Origin: Alteribacter aurantiacus DSM 18675
Lineage (GTDB): Bacteria > Bacillota > Bacilli > Bacillales > Salisediminibacteriaceae
Direction: 5' to 3'
Assembly (NCBI RefSeq): GCF_000429705.1
Contig: NZ_KE386941.1
Location: forward strand, 1,364,001 to 1,428,000
DNA: 64,000 nt
The notes under the pieces were generated by a model, which saw only the letters and a list, made by a program, of their open reading frames with translations, searched no databases and had not been told where the DNA came from. The position numbers and the translations under genes are program-made. Shown here one piece after another: positions 34,587 through 43,235 of the stretch (position 1 is the first letter of the stretch; every line of letters starts with the position of its first letter).

Positions 34587-35075
34587 TCTTTCACCCCCCG
34601 AGTCTGAGTCAGAATATCTGTGTTGTACTGTAATACCCCATACAAGTCTAATCGTTTCCTTTCGTAGAGTCTAGCAGAAATTAAATTTCACAATCTTTGA
34701 AAATCGTAAAATTTTGTATAAACAAAGGAAGATTAGACTCTATCTCACATTATATAGCAAGAGACCGTGATTTTCATCACATTATGGCGATTACATATAA
34801 GTACCACAAAATATTTTACCATACCCTCCTATTGTAATCACACGTATTTCGAATAATCTCTTGTTTTCATTTATTTTGTTACAATTTCATGAACAACGAG
34901 ATAGATTAAAATAATGATAACCAAAACTATGAGATAATCACTGTGCTTCCATTTCATTAACGTTTGTTTAATTCAAGTTAAATTGACATTCGACGTATTT
35001 CTCCATAAAATGAATGTTGATGTGTGCTTTAAACAACCTTTAAATTGATTTTACGTATAGAAAGCCGGTGAATAC
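34587..35075. other. 489-bp divergent regulatory gap between ctaB and ctaA
   Basis: A/T-rich, no ORF with a ribosome site. It must hold both cta promoters. In B. subtilis the equivalent gap is controlled by ResD and CcpA; I could not identify a convincing ResD or cre site here by eye. Confidence 0.5.
34653..34742 (-). promoter_or_regulatory. Competing inverted repeats in the ctaB leader
   Basis: On the minus strand the segment TAGAGTCTAATCTTCCTTT can pair either with TAGACTCTA about 60 bases downstream (perfect 9 bp) or with AAAGGAAACGATTAGAC slightly further on (15 of 17). The two pairings share the central bases and are mutually exclusive. No T-tract follows, so this is not a plain terminator; any regulatory role is inferred. 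Confidence 0.45.
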
Positions 35076-35966
35076 ATGAACAAAGGATTAAAAGTCTTTG
35101 GTGTCTTTGCTTCATTTGGTATGCTGATCGTGCTCATACAGGGGGCCCTTGTCACACAAACCGGTTCCGGTGATGCGTGTGGAACATCATGGCCGTTATG
35201 TTATGACCAAGTCATCCCTCAAACACCAACCATTCAGACATTAATAGAATATACGCACCGCCTCGTGTCAGGTATTATGGGACTTGTAGTGATCATTCTA
35301 GCTGTATGGGCTTGGTTTAAGTTAGGTCACTTAAGAGAAACGAAATTTCTTTCCATCCTTGCTGTTTTTGCAATTGTTTTTCAAGGACTGCTAGGCGCTG
35401 CAGCAGTTGTATGGGGACAGTCAGACGCCGTAATGGCTTTGCATTTTGGCTTTTCTTTAATCTCTCTTGCAAGTGTTGTTTTGCTATCCCTACTTGCTTT
35501 TGAAGCGGACCATGCAAATGGGCCAGTAACAGTAAACCTCTCTAATAGGATGCGTTATTATATCTATTTTGTTATTACCTACATGTACATTGTCGTTTAC
35601 ACAGGAGCCTTCGTAAAACATACCGGCGCAAGTTCTGCATGCAGAGGCTGGCCATTGTGTAACGGACAGCTTATACCTGAACTGCAAGGTCGTGTTGCCA
35701 TTCAATTTGGTCACCGAGTTGCTGCTGGACTTCTATTTATCGTTATTTTAATTATGTTAGTTCAACTATTAAAACGTTATCGCAGTGAAAAAGTGATTGT
35801 GTGGGTTGCTGTAATCTCTTTAATCCTCGTATCCATTCAAGTAGCAAGTGGCGCGATTGTCTTGATGACAGGATTTACATTATGGGCTACCCTCTTTCAT
35901 GCATTATTCATCAGCATATTATTTGCTGTACTGAGTTATGGTGTAATGATTGTATCTCGAAAATAA
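35076..35966 (+). CDS. ctaA: Heme A synthase (CtaA)
   Basis: CtaA oxidises the C8 methyl of heme O to a formyl group, producing heme A. The 296-residue protein has eight membrane segments in two pseudo-repeats. Each repeat carries a conserved extracytoplasmic Cys pair (CGTSWPLC near 35, CRGWPLC near 190) and a histidine helix (EYTHRLVSG, FGHRVAAG), the haem ligands. Divergent from ctaB, as in B. subtilis. Confidence 0.96.
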   Translation: MNKGLKVFGVFASFGMLIVLIQGALVTQTGSGDACGTSWPLCYDQVIPQTPTIQTLIEYTHRLVSGIMGLVVIILAVWAWFKLGHLRETKFLSILAVFAIVFQGLLGAAAVVWGQSDAVMALHFGFSLISLASVVLLSLLAFEADHANGPVTVNLSNRMRYYIYFVITYMYIVVYTGAFVKHTGASSACRGWPLCNGQLIPELQGRVAIQFGHRVAAGLLFIVILIMLVQLLKRYRSEKVIVWVAVISLILVSIQVASGAIVLMTGFTLWATLFHALFISILFAVLSYGVMIVSRK

Positions 35967-36004
35967 AAACCTTGCGAATCTCATTGATTCGCAAGGTTTT
36001 TTTC
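35967..36004. terminator. Intrinsic terminator between ctaA and dps
   Basis: AACCTTGCGAATC, five-base loop, GATTCGCAAGGTTTTTTTC; strong for ctaA and, with the A-rich left side, possibly bidirectional. Confidence 0.9.
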
Positions 36005-36147
36005 TTTTCCCCGTTGTCTATAGCAATAGACACTTTAAGTAAATCTATTCGATCGTTACTCCGAACAAATGAGTCATTATCATTTTGTGTACTTACATTC
36101 ATTTAGGAAGTTATCTAGTTGCACACATAAGACACTGTCGTTTACCA

Positions 36148-36594
36148 TTATTCGCCTAGGTACGAACGAAGCATCCAATTATGCTTTTCAAAAGATTGAC
36201 GAATACCAATTAGCATATCAGCGGTTGCTTCATCACCAACACCTTCTTCAAGGGTTTCGATATCCCCTTTTAATTCTTCAACAAGGGTATCCAAATCTTT
36301 CACAAGGGCTTGAACCATGTCGTCGGCTGACGACTCACCTTCAGCTTCTTTCAATGTAGCAGTATTTAAGTACTCTTTCATAGTTGCTACAGGCGTTCCT
36401 TTTACAGCTAATAGTCGTTCAGCCAGTTCATCAATGTGGCCGGCGACTTCATCATATAATTCTTCAAATTTTACGTGAAGAGTGAAAAAGTTTGGTCCTT
36501 TAACAAACCAATGGTAATTGTGTAATTTTACAAAAAGGACGTTGAAGTTGGATACATGTCGATTTAAGATCTCTGTTTGTTTTTCGTGTGCCAT
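36148..36594 (-). CDS. Dps-family DNA protection/ferritin-like protein
   Basis: This 148-residue Dps protein should form a dodecameric shell that oxidises and stores iron and protects DNA in stress. The inter-subunit ferroxidase motif is clear: LHNYHWFVKGPNFFTLHVKFEELYDEV (about 24-50) with the usual His, Asp/Glu ligands, and AERLLAVKGTPVATMKEYL follows. The ATG at 36592-36594 is used because the family begins near there and GGGAG lies upstream. A PerR-like half site (TTATAATTAT) occurs upstream but is imperfect. It is inserted between ctaA and pycA relative to B. subtilis. Confidence 0.92.
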   Translation of the reverse strand: MAHEKQTEILNRHVSNFNVLFVKLHNYHWFVKGPNFFTLHVKFEELYDEVAGHIDELAERLLAVKGTPVATMKEYLNTATLKEAEGESSADDMVQALVKDLDTLVEELKGDIETLEEGVGDEATADMLIGIRQSFEKHNWMLRSYLGE

Positions 36595-36972
36595 CTCTAC
36601 ATCATCTCCCTTTCTCAATTCCTTCATTAATTTGTTCCCAGAAGACTATAATTATAAACGTAGTTAACCAATGATACGACTTAAACAAAGGGGTTGGACA
36701 TAACGAGAATTCGCACGGACCATGAAGGGTTGAAAAGTTACTCTTAAACGATTCTTCGCTTTTCATGGAAAGCTTGTGAAGCAAGTAGTACCCCTACTTA
36801 TGACTTAATTAAAACCATTTCGCAACTTTTTGCACACTCATATCCGTGTCGAAACGCTCGTTATTTCCACGGGGATGAAGACCAATCCACCTATTCCGCC
36901 TCACCCTAAGGGTTTCAAACAAAATGACTTATCATGCTTCTAAACTTGTTCCCCATAACTCATCGTAAAACC
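36595..36972. other. 378-bp gap between dps and pycA
   Basis: It contains the dps promoter region and an isolated CCATGAA/TTCATGG inverted repeat (36720-36768). No gene, terminator with a T-tract or recognisable riboswitch is seen; where pycA transcription ends is unclear. Confidence 0.4.
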
Positions 36973-39900
36973 TTATTCGAATTCCACTAATAAATCTCCC
37001 GCTTGTATACTTTCGCCATCACCTACGAAAACATCCACGACCTTTCCATTAAACGGTGCTTGAACAGTTGTCTCCATTTTCATGGATTCTGTAATAATTA
37101 AATGGTCGCCTTTTTTCACATCATCACCAGCACTAATAAGCGTTTTAATGACTGTACCTGGCATAGAAGCACCAATTTGTCGATCGTTGTTTTTATCTGC
37201 TTTTGGTTTTAATTTCATGTCGGATTCAATACTTTGATCGGTGACGTACACTTCTCGAGGTTGTCCATTAAGCTCAAAATAAATAACACGAGTCCCGTCA
37301 CGTTGAGCTTCACCTAAGGATACAAGTTTAACGATTAACGTTTTCCCTTGTTCAATTTCAATTTCGATCTCTTCCCCTACTCTTAATCCATAGAAGAACG
37401 TTGGCGTATCAAGTACCGAAAGATCACCATATTGCTCAATGAACGTTTCGTTATCCAAATATACTTTCGGATAAAGGGCGTAGGAAAGTATGTCATGCAT
37501 GGTCACTTGTCGCCCTAATTTATGATATAACGTTTCCCGAATTTCATTAAAATCAACAGACTCCAATAGTTCCCCTGGGCGAACTGATATTGGTTTTCGA
37601 TCTTTTAAAATCACCTTCTGCAGTTTCTCCGGAAACCCTCCATACGCTTGACCTAAATACCCTTCAAATAATTCAATTACACTATCAGGGAAATCAAGAC
37701 TCATGCCTTTTTCATAAACCATCTCTTCAGTCAAATCATTTTGTACCATAAATAACGCCATATCTCCAACTACTTTTGAAGAAGGGGTTACTTTGACAAT
37801 ATCGCCAAACATGTGGTTGACTCGAGTATACATTTCCTTTACTTCATCCCAGCGATGCCCAAGTCCTACTCCTTTTGCTTGTTGCTGCAAGTTACTATAC
37901 TGACCACCAGGCATTTCGTGAGAATAAATTTCAGAATGCGGAGCCATCATTCCACTTTCAAAATCTTGATAGAAATGGCGAATATCTTCCCAATATCCAT
38001 TTAAAGCGTCTGCATGTTTTAAATTAAGCTCAGGTTGACGTTCGTGACCGCTCAAAGCATGATACAAGCTGTTCATGCTTGGTTGACTTGTTAATCCTGC
38101 CATCGAACTGATGGCTGTATCCACGATGTCAACACCAGCCTCAATTGCTTTTGCATAGGTAAAAATGCCATTACCACTCGTGTCGTGGGTGTGCAGATGA
38201 ATTGGAATATCAATGTTTTCTTTAAGAGTAGAAATTAATTCATAAGCGGCTTTTGGCTTTAATAATCCAGCCATATCTTTAATCCCCAAGATATGAGCCC
38301 CTGATGCTTCTAGTTCTTTAGCCATATCTACATAATAGGCCATACTGTATTTTTGACGATTCGAATCCAAAATATCGCCCGTATAACACATGCTTGCCTC
38401 TGCTATTTTCCCTGAATCTCTTACTGCTTGAATAGCGGGTCGCATACCGTCAATCCAGTTCAAGCTGTCAAAAATTCGAAACACATCAATACCAGCATCA
38501 GCAGACTTCTCCACAAATTCTTCAATCACATTATCTGGGTAGTTCTTGTACCCAACAGCATTAGAGGCACGTAGTAGCATTTGAAAAAGAACGTTTGGTG
38601 CTTTCTCTCTAAGAATCAGGAGTCTTTTCCATGGATCTTCATGCAAAAACCTCATACTTACATCAAACGTCGCACCGCCCCACATTTCCATAGAAAAGAG
38701 ATTTGGCAAAAGGCGTGTTGTCGGTTCAGCAATGTTTTTCAAGTCTTGTGTACGAACACGAGTGGCGAGTAAGGATTGATGAGCGTCACGGAATGTTGTA
38801 TCCGTAAGAAGAACATTTTTTTGTTCTTTAACCCAATTGGCTACTCCCTCAGGCCCTTCGGAATCAAGAATTTGCTTTGTTCCGTCAGGTATTGGCTTTA
38901 AATAGTCCACTTCTGGAATACGAGGATTGGTTGATAAAGGCTTAGATTTTCGGCCAATCCCAGGATATCCGTTAACTGAGGTGTAACCAATGTAACTGAG
39001 CATCTTGGTTCCTCGGTCTTTACGCTTTGGAAACACAAAAAGTTCAGGTGTCTTATCGATAAATGCCGTATTATATTGACCATTTACAAACAATTCATGA
39101 CGCACGACATTCTCCAAGAAAGCAATGTTCGTTTTGATCCCTCGAATTCGAAATTCCTTTAAGTTTCGGACCATTTTGTGTGCGGCGTCCTCAAATGTAA
39201 GGGCCCATGTTGAAAGCTTTACGAGAAGCGAATCATAATGAGGGGAGATCACTGCACCTTGGAATCCATTTCCAGCATCGAGTCGAACGCCAAATCCCCC
39301 ACCAGTACGATAAGCCATAATTTTTCCCGTATCAGGCATAAAGTCATTCGTTGGATCTTCGGTTGTGACTCTTGACTGTATGGCATAGCCGTGAGTATAA
39401 ATATTCTCTTGTTTTGGAATGCCTACTTCTTTTGAGTGAAGGCTTTTCCCGTCAGCAATAAGGATTTGTGACTGAACAATATCGATACCAGTAATCATTT
39501 CTGTAATGGTATGTTCGACTTGCACACGAGGATTCACTTCAATAAAGAAAAACTCACCGTTATCGGTAACAAGGAATTCAACTGTTCCTGCATTTACGTA
39601 TTCAATGTTCTTCATCAACTTTAATGCTGCTGCGCAAATGTCTTCACGGGTGTGCTCGCTCAACCCAACGCTCGGAGCCACTTCAACTACCTTTTGATGT
39701 CTTCTTTGGACCGAACAATCACGCTCATACAAATGGACAATATTCCCGTCGTGATCTCCAATAATTTGCACTTCAATATGTTTAGGGTTCTCAACAAATT
39801 TCTCTACGTACATCTCATCACTACCAAATGCCGCCTTCGCTTCTGAACGAGCTCTTTCAAAGGCTTCCTTCAATTCACCTTCTGACCGAACGATCCTCAT

Positions 39901-40419
39901 CCCCCGACCGCCGCCACCAAGAGAAGCTTTAATCATGAGAGGGAAGCCACTTTCTTTTGAGAACGCTTCCACTTCTTCCAAACCTGAAACCGGCCCGTTG
40001 GTACCTGGAATAACAGGGATCTCTGCTTCAATGGCTTGTTTTCTTGCTTGTACTTTATCACCAAACATTCTTAAATGCTCTGTATCGGGTCCAATGAAGA
40101 TGATTCCTTCTTCTTTACACCTTCTCGCAAAATGAATGTTTTCTGACAAGAACCCATATCCCGGGTGAATAGCATCTACATGATTTCTTTTTGCTACTTT
40201 AATAATATCTTCAATGTCCAGATAGGCGTCTATCGGTTTTTTTCCTGCACCCACCAAATACGCTTCATCCGCTTTATAACGGTGATATGACCCAGTATCC
40301 TCTTTTGAATAAATTGCTACTGTTCGAATGTCAAGTTCTGTACACGCACGAAAAATACGAATCGCAATTTCCCCACGATTAGCCACCAATACTTTCTTTA
40401 TGTTTTGTAACCGATCCAT
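36973..40419 (-). CDS. pycA: Pyruvate carboxylase
   Basis: The 1148-residue single-chain enzyme carboxylates pyruvate to oxaloacetate, replenishing the TCA cycle. Domains in order: biotin carboxylase (about 5-455, with VANRGEIAIRIFRA and the ATP loop KASLGGGGRGMR), carboxyltransferase TIM barrel (about 530-800, DTTFRDAHQSLLATRVRT), allosteric/PC tetramerisation region, and biotin carrier (about 1080-1148). The biotin lysine is Lys1114 in ESMKMET, with Ser where most PYCs have Ala. The ATG at 40417-40419 follows AGGAGG by nine bases. In B. subtilis ftsW precedes it; here it does not. Confidence 0.97.
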   Translation of the reverse strand: MDRLQNIKKVLVANRGEIAIRIFRACTELDIRTVAIYSKEDTGSYHRYKADEAYLVGAGKKPIDAYLDIEDIIKVAKRNHVDAIHPGYGFLSENIHFARRCKEEGIIFIGPDTEHLRMFGDKVQARKQAIEAEIPVIPGTNGPVSGLEEVEAFSKESGFPLMIKASLGGGGRGMRIVRSEGELKEAFERARSEAKAAFGSDEMYVEKFVENPKHIEVQIIGDHDGNIVHLYERDCSVQRRHQKVVEVAPSVGLSEHTREDICAAALKLMKNIEYVNAGTVEFLVTDNGEFFFIEVNPRVQVEHTITEMITGIDIVQSQILIADGKSLHSKEVGIPKQENIYTHGYAIQSRVTTEDPTNDFMPDTGKIMAYRTGGGFGVRLDAGNGFQGAVISPHYDSLLVKLSTWALTFEDAAHKMVRNLKEFRIRGIKTNIAFLENVVRHELFVNGQYNTAFIDKTPELFVFPKRKDRGTKMLSYIGYTSVNGYPGIGRKSKPLSTNPRIPEVDYLKPIPDGTKQILDSEGPEGVANWVKEQKNVLLTDTTFRDAHQSLLATRVRTQDLKNIAEPTTRLLPNLFSMEMWGGATFDVSMRFLHEDPWKRLLILREKAPNVLFQMLLRASNAVGYKNYPDNVIEEFVEKSADAGIDVFRIFDSLNWIDGMRPAIQAVRDSGKIAEASMCYTGDILDSNRQKYSMAYYVDMAKELEASGAHILGIKDMAGLLKPKAAYELISTLKENIDIPIHLHTHDTSGNGIFTYAKAIEAGVDIVDTAISSMAGLTSQPSMNSLYHALSGHERQPELNLKHADALNGYWEDIRHFYQDFESGMMAPHSEIYSHEMPGGQYSNLQQQAKGVGLGHRWDEVKEMYTRVNHMFGDIVKVTPSSKVVGDMALFMVQNDLTEEMVYEKGMSLDFPDSVIELFEGYLGQAYGGFPEKLQKVILKDRKPISVRPGELLESVDFNEIRETLYHKLGRQVTMHDILSYALYPKVYLDNETFIEQYGDLSVLDTPTFFYGLRVGEEIEIEIEQGKTLIVKLVSLGEAQRDGTRVIYFELNGQPREVYVTDQSIESDMKLKPKADKNNDRQIGASMPGTVIKTLISAGDDVKKGDHLIITESMKMETTVQAPFNGKVVDVFVGDGESIQAGDLLVEFE

Positions 40420-40588
40420 CCTATGTAGCCTCCTCATAAACTTTGTCTAATAATATGAACGATGGTAAGTTTCCCGTTTCGGAGAATCGTCATCCTAATT
40501 CCCGGAGAAAACCTACTATAGGTTAAAGTTATACAGATTTTGATAAAATCCTCTATTTTTTTGCTCTTTTCGCAAAGATTGTTTTTCT

Positions 40589-40665
40589 ATAAATAAAGAT
40601 CCGTCTCATGCCATCCGCTCCCTTACCTACTTACGTTCAACTACATATTACGAAAGGACGATGCA
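40589..40665. repeat. Collapsed copy of the dispersed repeat
   Basis: The left part (CATGCCATCCGCTCCCTT) matches the left end of the copy at 11704 (CACGCCACCCGCTCTCTT) and the right part (CGTTCAACTACATATTACGA) its right end, with the ~110-base middle missing. Differences are mostly transitions, as expected of a decayed copy. Confidence 0.45.
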
Positions 40666-40787
40666 TTTCGCATAAAACGAAAAGTCAGCAAACCTTCGAA
40701 GTCTGCCTTTACAGTGTACAATGAGGGTGAACACGTATTTTTATGAAGAATACCATTACTTTAAAAAGTCCTGATTTTACATAAAAA

Positions 40788-40818
40788 AACCAAGCTTGTC
40801 AGTGAAGACAAGCTTGGT
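40788..40818 (-). terminator. Intrinsic terminator of ylaN
   Basis: Minus strand AACCAAGCTTGTC, six-base loop, GACAAGCTTGG then seven T. Confidence 0.92.
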
Positions 40819-40838
40819 TCATGAGTCCGTATGGTTGT

Positions 40839-41129
40839 TTACTTATTTTTTTCCCGTAAACAGGCTTCGTGCAAGGCAGATAACTGCTTTTCCAGCTGAT
40901 CCAAAAGGCCTTTTCCTTCATCCTCTTTTATAAGGTTCAAGCGAATGGCAAAATCGATCTCACGGGAAAGTCCGAACATTTGTGTATCTAAAACTTCCTC
41001 ATAAAGAGGACATTGGGGCATTGTTAAGTTAGACATTTGCACTTCAATGAGATTCAAAATTTTTTGAGCATCTTCTTTTAGAAGGGCATACGCTTTTTCA
41101 CTCTGTCCGGATAACGTCTCAATTGACAT
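40839..41129 (-). CDS. ylaN: YlaN family iron-homeostasis protein (DUF1507)
   Basis: YlaN (96 residues) is an all-helical protein conserved in Bacillales, essential in B. subtilis unless iron is abundant, and in S. aureus it relieves Fur repression. The segments KILNLIEVQMSNLTMPQCPLYEEVLDTQMFGLSREIDFAI match the family closely. I prefer the second ATG (41127-41129), seven bases after AGGAGG. It is next to glsA, the conserved ylaM-ylaN order. Confidence 0.93.
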   Translation of the reverse strand: MSIETLSGQSEKAYALLKEDAQKILNLIEVQMSNLTMPQCPLYEEVLDTQMFGLSREIDFAIRLNLIKEDEGKGLLDQLEKQLSALHEACLREKNK

Positions 41130-41225
41130 TGTCATCCCTCCTATTATCCAAAAGAAACTATCCCTACTTCCTTATATTATCTGTTACCTATAAAAAATGC
41201 AATACATATCCATAGAGCGTATTCA

Positions 41226-42155
41226 TTAGAAGATACTTAAGTCATATCTAGATGAAAGGGATTCCAACAGCTTCATACCCGCAATACTGTTTCCTTTATC
41301 ATCAAGTGCCGGACCGTATATACCTATGCCCAACCCGTGGGGAATAGAAGCCATAATTCCTCCGGAAACACCACTCTTGGCGGGGATTCCCACTCGTATT
41401 GCAAATTCACCTGAAGCATTGTACATACCACATGTGACCATAAAGGTTTTTAAGATCCTGGATATGTGCAGTGGAATAATCGGGCGGTTGGATTCTACAT
41501 GTCGTCCCTCATTCGCTATCACATAACCGATTTTAGCGAGGTCCTGACAGTTAACCTCAATGGCACATTGCTTTGTGTAAAGATCCAGCAAATCCTCCAC
41601 GTCATCATCAAACACTCCGTGCTGTTTCATAAAATAGGCAAGTGACCTATTTAAATGTGCTGTAGCCAATTCAGAGCTCGCTACATGTTCATCGTAGCTG
41701 ATCTTCGGGTTGCCTGTGAGCTCATGGATAAACGTTAACAGCCTTCCTAGTTTTTCCTCGGTTGTGGAACCGGCTATCATAGAAGTAACCGCAAGTGCTC
41801 CGGCATTGATCATCGGATTTAATGGTTTATTTGGTTTATTTGTTTCAAGCTTAATGATGGAGTTGAACGGGTCTCCTGTAGGTTCCATTCCCACTTTTGA
41901 AAATACTTCTTCTACACCTTGATCCATTAGGGCAAGAGCTAAGCTCAGGACTTTTGATATACTTTGAAGCGTAAAGGTCTCTTCCACGTTGCCTACAGCC
42001 GCACACGTCTCTCCGCCATCATAAATCGCCAGGGACAACACAGAAGGATCAGCCTCCTGTAACGCCGGGATGTAATTGGCCACCTTACCCTCTTTTGTTA
42101 AAATTCTTGCTTCTTCTATCATGTGATTTAAGATGTTTTTGTCTTCACAAATCAC
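41226..42155 (-). CDS. glsA: Glutaminase
   Basis: A 309-residue glutaminase that hydrolyses glutamine to glutamate and ammonia; it has the serine beta-lactamase-like fold. The catalytic Ser-x-x-Lys is SISK at 65-68 (TLQSISKVLSLALA), and NPMINAGALAVTSM, GVFDDDVEDLL and AKSGVSGGIMA are further family signatures. The start is the GTG at 42153-42155, five to nine bases from GGAGGGG; an upstream TTG-type start extends through that ribosome site. Equivalent to B. subtilis YlaM. Glutaminase can also provide acid or osmotic-stress glutamate. Confidence 0.95.
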   Translation of the reverse strand: MICEDKNILNHMIEEARILTKEGKVANYIPALQEADPSVLSLAIYDGGETCAAVGNVEETFTLQSISKVLSLALALMDQGVEEVFSKVGMEPTGDPFNSIIKLETNKPNKPLNPMINAGALAVTSMIAGSTTEEKLGRLLTFIHELTGNPKISYDEHVASSELATAHLNRSLAYFMKQHGVFDDDVEDLLDLYTKQCAIEVNCQDLAKIGYVIANEGRHVESNRPIIPLHISRILKTFMVTCGMYNASGEFAIRVGIPAKSGVSGGIMASIPHGLGIGIYGPALDDKGNSIAGMKLLESLSSRYDLSIF

Positions 42156-42184
42156 GAATACCCCTCCAATTATAAAATCGATGT

Positions 42185-42213
42185 GTGACAAATCGTGCGA
42201 TAACTTTTATAAT
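42185..42213 (+). promoter_or_regulatory. Sigma-A-type promoter of the 42257 gene
   Basis: GTGACA and TATAAT separated by exactly 17 bp, about 45 bp before the start codon. It is framed by a perfect 10-bp inverted repeat (AATTATAAAA at 42168, TTTTATAATT at 42206). Confidence 0.65.
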
Positions 42214-42256
42214 TCAATTAGTAGATTGGTTAAACCGTCATTTAGGAGTGAGTCAT

Positions 42257-42754
42257 ATGAGTCAACAGGAAATGATAGTAACGATTACCGGTAAGACAAA
42301 GCATACGATCACGCTCGATCCGGGTGCGTTTATGTTCGATAAAAGAAAAGTGAACATGGAAGCGTACCTTCAGTCAGAACCTTTTTCGATAACAGAGAAT
42401 ATCGATGATGAAGACAGTAAATCCGCTTTAGCATGGGACAGCCACAGAAGCGGTATGAAAATCAGGAATGAAAACAGTATTTCTGTAGATCGGCAAGCAT
42501 TGAAATCAGAAAGCTTCGGTATTCCTCTTACGCCATTTTTGGAAAACGCTTCACCGGACGAAGATGCTTCAACAATTGTTTTTGAGAAACAAGATGGATC
42601 TGAACTAGAAGTTCCATTTCAATCCCATAAGGAAATTGTGCTGAAGTTTTCTCATAAAGGAGAACCCCTTACAACAACCGGTCCCATCCATGTTTATGAC
42701 GGAGTAAATAACGATAAACCGCACACTCACGTTATTAAAATTCGTGTCCAATAA
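42257..42754 (+). CDS. Conserved hypothetical protein (often labelled peptidyl-prolyl isomerase-like)
   Basis: I do not recognise a function with confidence. The 165-residue acidic protein begins with a beta-strand-like ITGKTKHTITLDPGAFMFDKRKVN; similar small Bacillus proteins carry an uncertain peptidyl-prolyl isomerase label, but no cyclophilin, FKBP or parvulin motif is visible. The C-terminus HVYDGVNNDKPHTHVIKIRV again looks all-beta. No signal peptide or membrane segment. The ATG at 42257 follows TTAGGAGTG, and a sigma-A promoter is placed well. It diverges from glsA. Confidence 0.75.
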   Translation: MSQQEMIVTITGKTKHTITLDPGAFMFDKRKVNMEAYLQSEPFSITENIDDEDSKSALAWDSHRSGMKIRNENSISVDRQALKSESFGIPLTPFLENASPDEDASTIVFEKQDGSELEVPFQSHKEIVLKFSHKGEPLTTTGPIHVYDGVNNDKPHTHVIKIRVQ

Positions 42755-42803
42755 TAAAGTTGTCAATGATTTAATATTACCTATTAAATCTATTCGTAAA
42801 CGC

Positions 42804-42838
42804 GAAAGCACCGGAATCAGATCGATTCCGGTGCTTTC
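42804..42838. terminator. Bidirectional terminator
   Basis: Perfect 15-bp arms GAAAGCACCGGAATC and GATTCCGGTGCTTTC with a five-base loop lie between two convergent genes. Confidence 0.85.
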
Positions 42839-42847
42839 TTGTACAGG

Positions 42848-43036
42848 TTATTTTACCTTTTTCCAGTAGGCTGCTTCTTGACTTGATCTTAAAGGTGGGA
42901 ATGTATCTCCCGATTCGAGTGTAATTTGCGATTCGTGTTCAGTAGGATTAGACTTTTTTCTTCCGTCTGTTAAACCATCAAACTCATACTTACCATTTGC
43001 GGGTGCCTTTTCTCCAGTTTTGTAACGATCAGACAT
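42848..43036 (-). CDS. YjzC-like small protein
   Basis: A 62-residue hydrophilic protein that matches the YjzC pattern: RYKTGEKAPANGKYEFDG at the start, a polar middle, then ITLESGDTFPPLRSSQEAAYWKK, where YjzC has KPGQKAPNNGVY and LKAGDKFPETTNHNRLWTYK. Function unknown. A sigma-B-like element (43075-43100) is visible upstream, and the next gene is a stress catalase, suggesting a general-stress context. Confidence 0.7.
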   Translation of the reverse strand: MSDRYKTGEKAPANGKYEFDGLTDGRKKSNPTEHESQITLESGDTFPPLRSSQEAAYWKKVK

Positions 43037-43074
43037 TCTAACACTCTCCTTTTAAAATTGGTAACAGTCTTCCT

Positions 43075-43100
43075 ATTGCCTGGGGTTTCCTTTATTAAAC
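43075..43100 (-). promoter_or_regulatory. Possible sigma-B promoter of the YjzC-like gene
   Basis: On the minus strand GTTTAA is followed after 14 bp by GGCAAT, similar to the sigma-B consensus GTTTAA-N12-15-GGGTAT with two mismatches in the -10. Confidence 0.35.
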
Positions 43101-43169
43101 CTTCTTTTTATTAAATGATTCGACAGGACCCTGACGTTTGTACGAGTTTTATATTTTTAATGTATACAT

Positions 43170-43195
43170 GTTTTTTACACAAACAATATGGGAAT
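43170..43195 (+). promoter_or_regulatory. Possible sigma-B promoter of the manganese catalase
   Basis: GTTTTT-N14-GGGAAT, three mismatches from the sigma-B consensus, about 40 bp before the start codon. A palindrome ATGTATACAT (43160-43169) sits directly upstream. Confidence 0.4.
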
Positions 43196-43235
43196 GTCAA
43201 CCAGTGTAGGAAATTATTTATAGGAGGTTGTTCTA

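Larger units (their letters stand above)
40420..40838. other. 419-bp gap between pycA and ylaN; expected ftsW absent
   Basis: This gap has the pycA upstream region, a collapsed copy of the dispersed repeat (about 40589-40665) and the ylaN terminator. No ORF with a ribosome site is seen, and ftsW, normally between ylaN and pycA in Bacillus, is missing here. Confidence 0.6.

Noticed and set aside
36640..36660. PerR box upstream of dps
   Set aside because: Only the left half (TTATAATTAT) fits the consensus; the right half has four mismatches.
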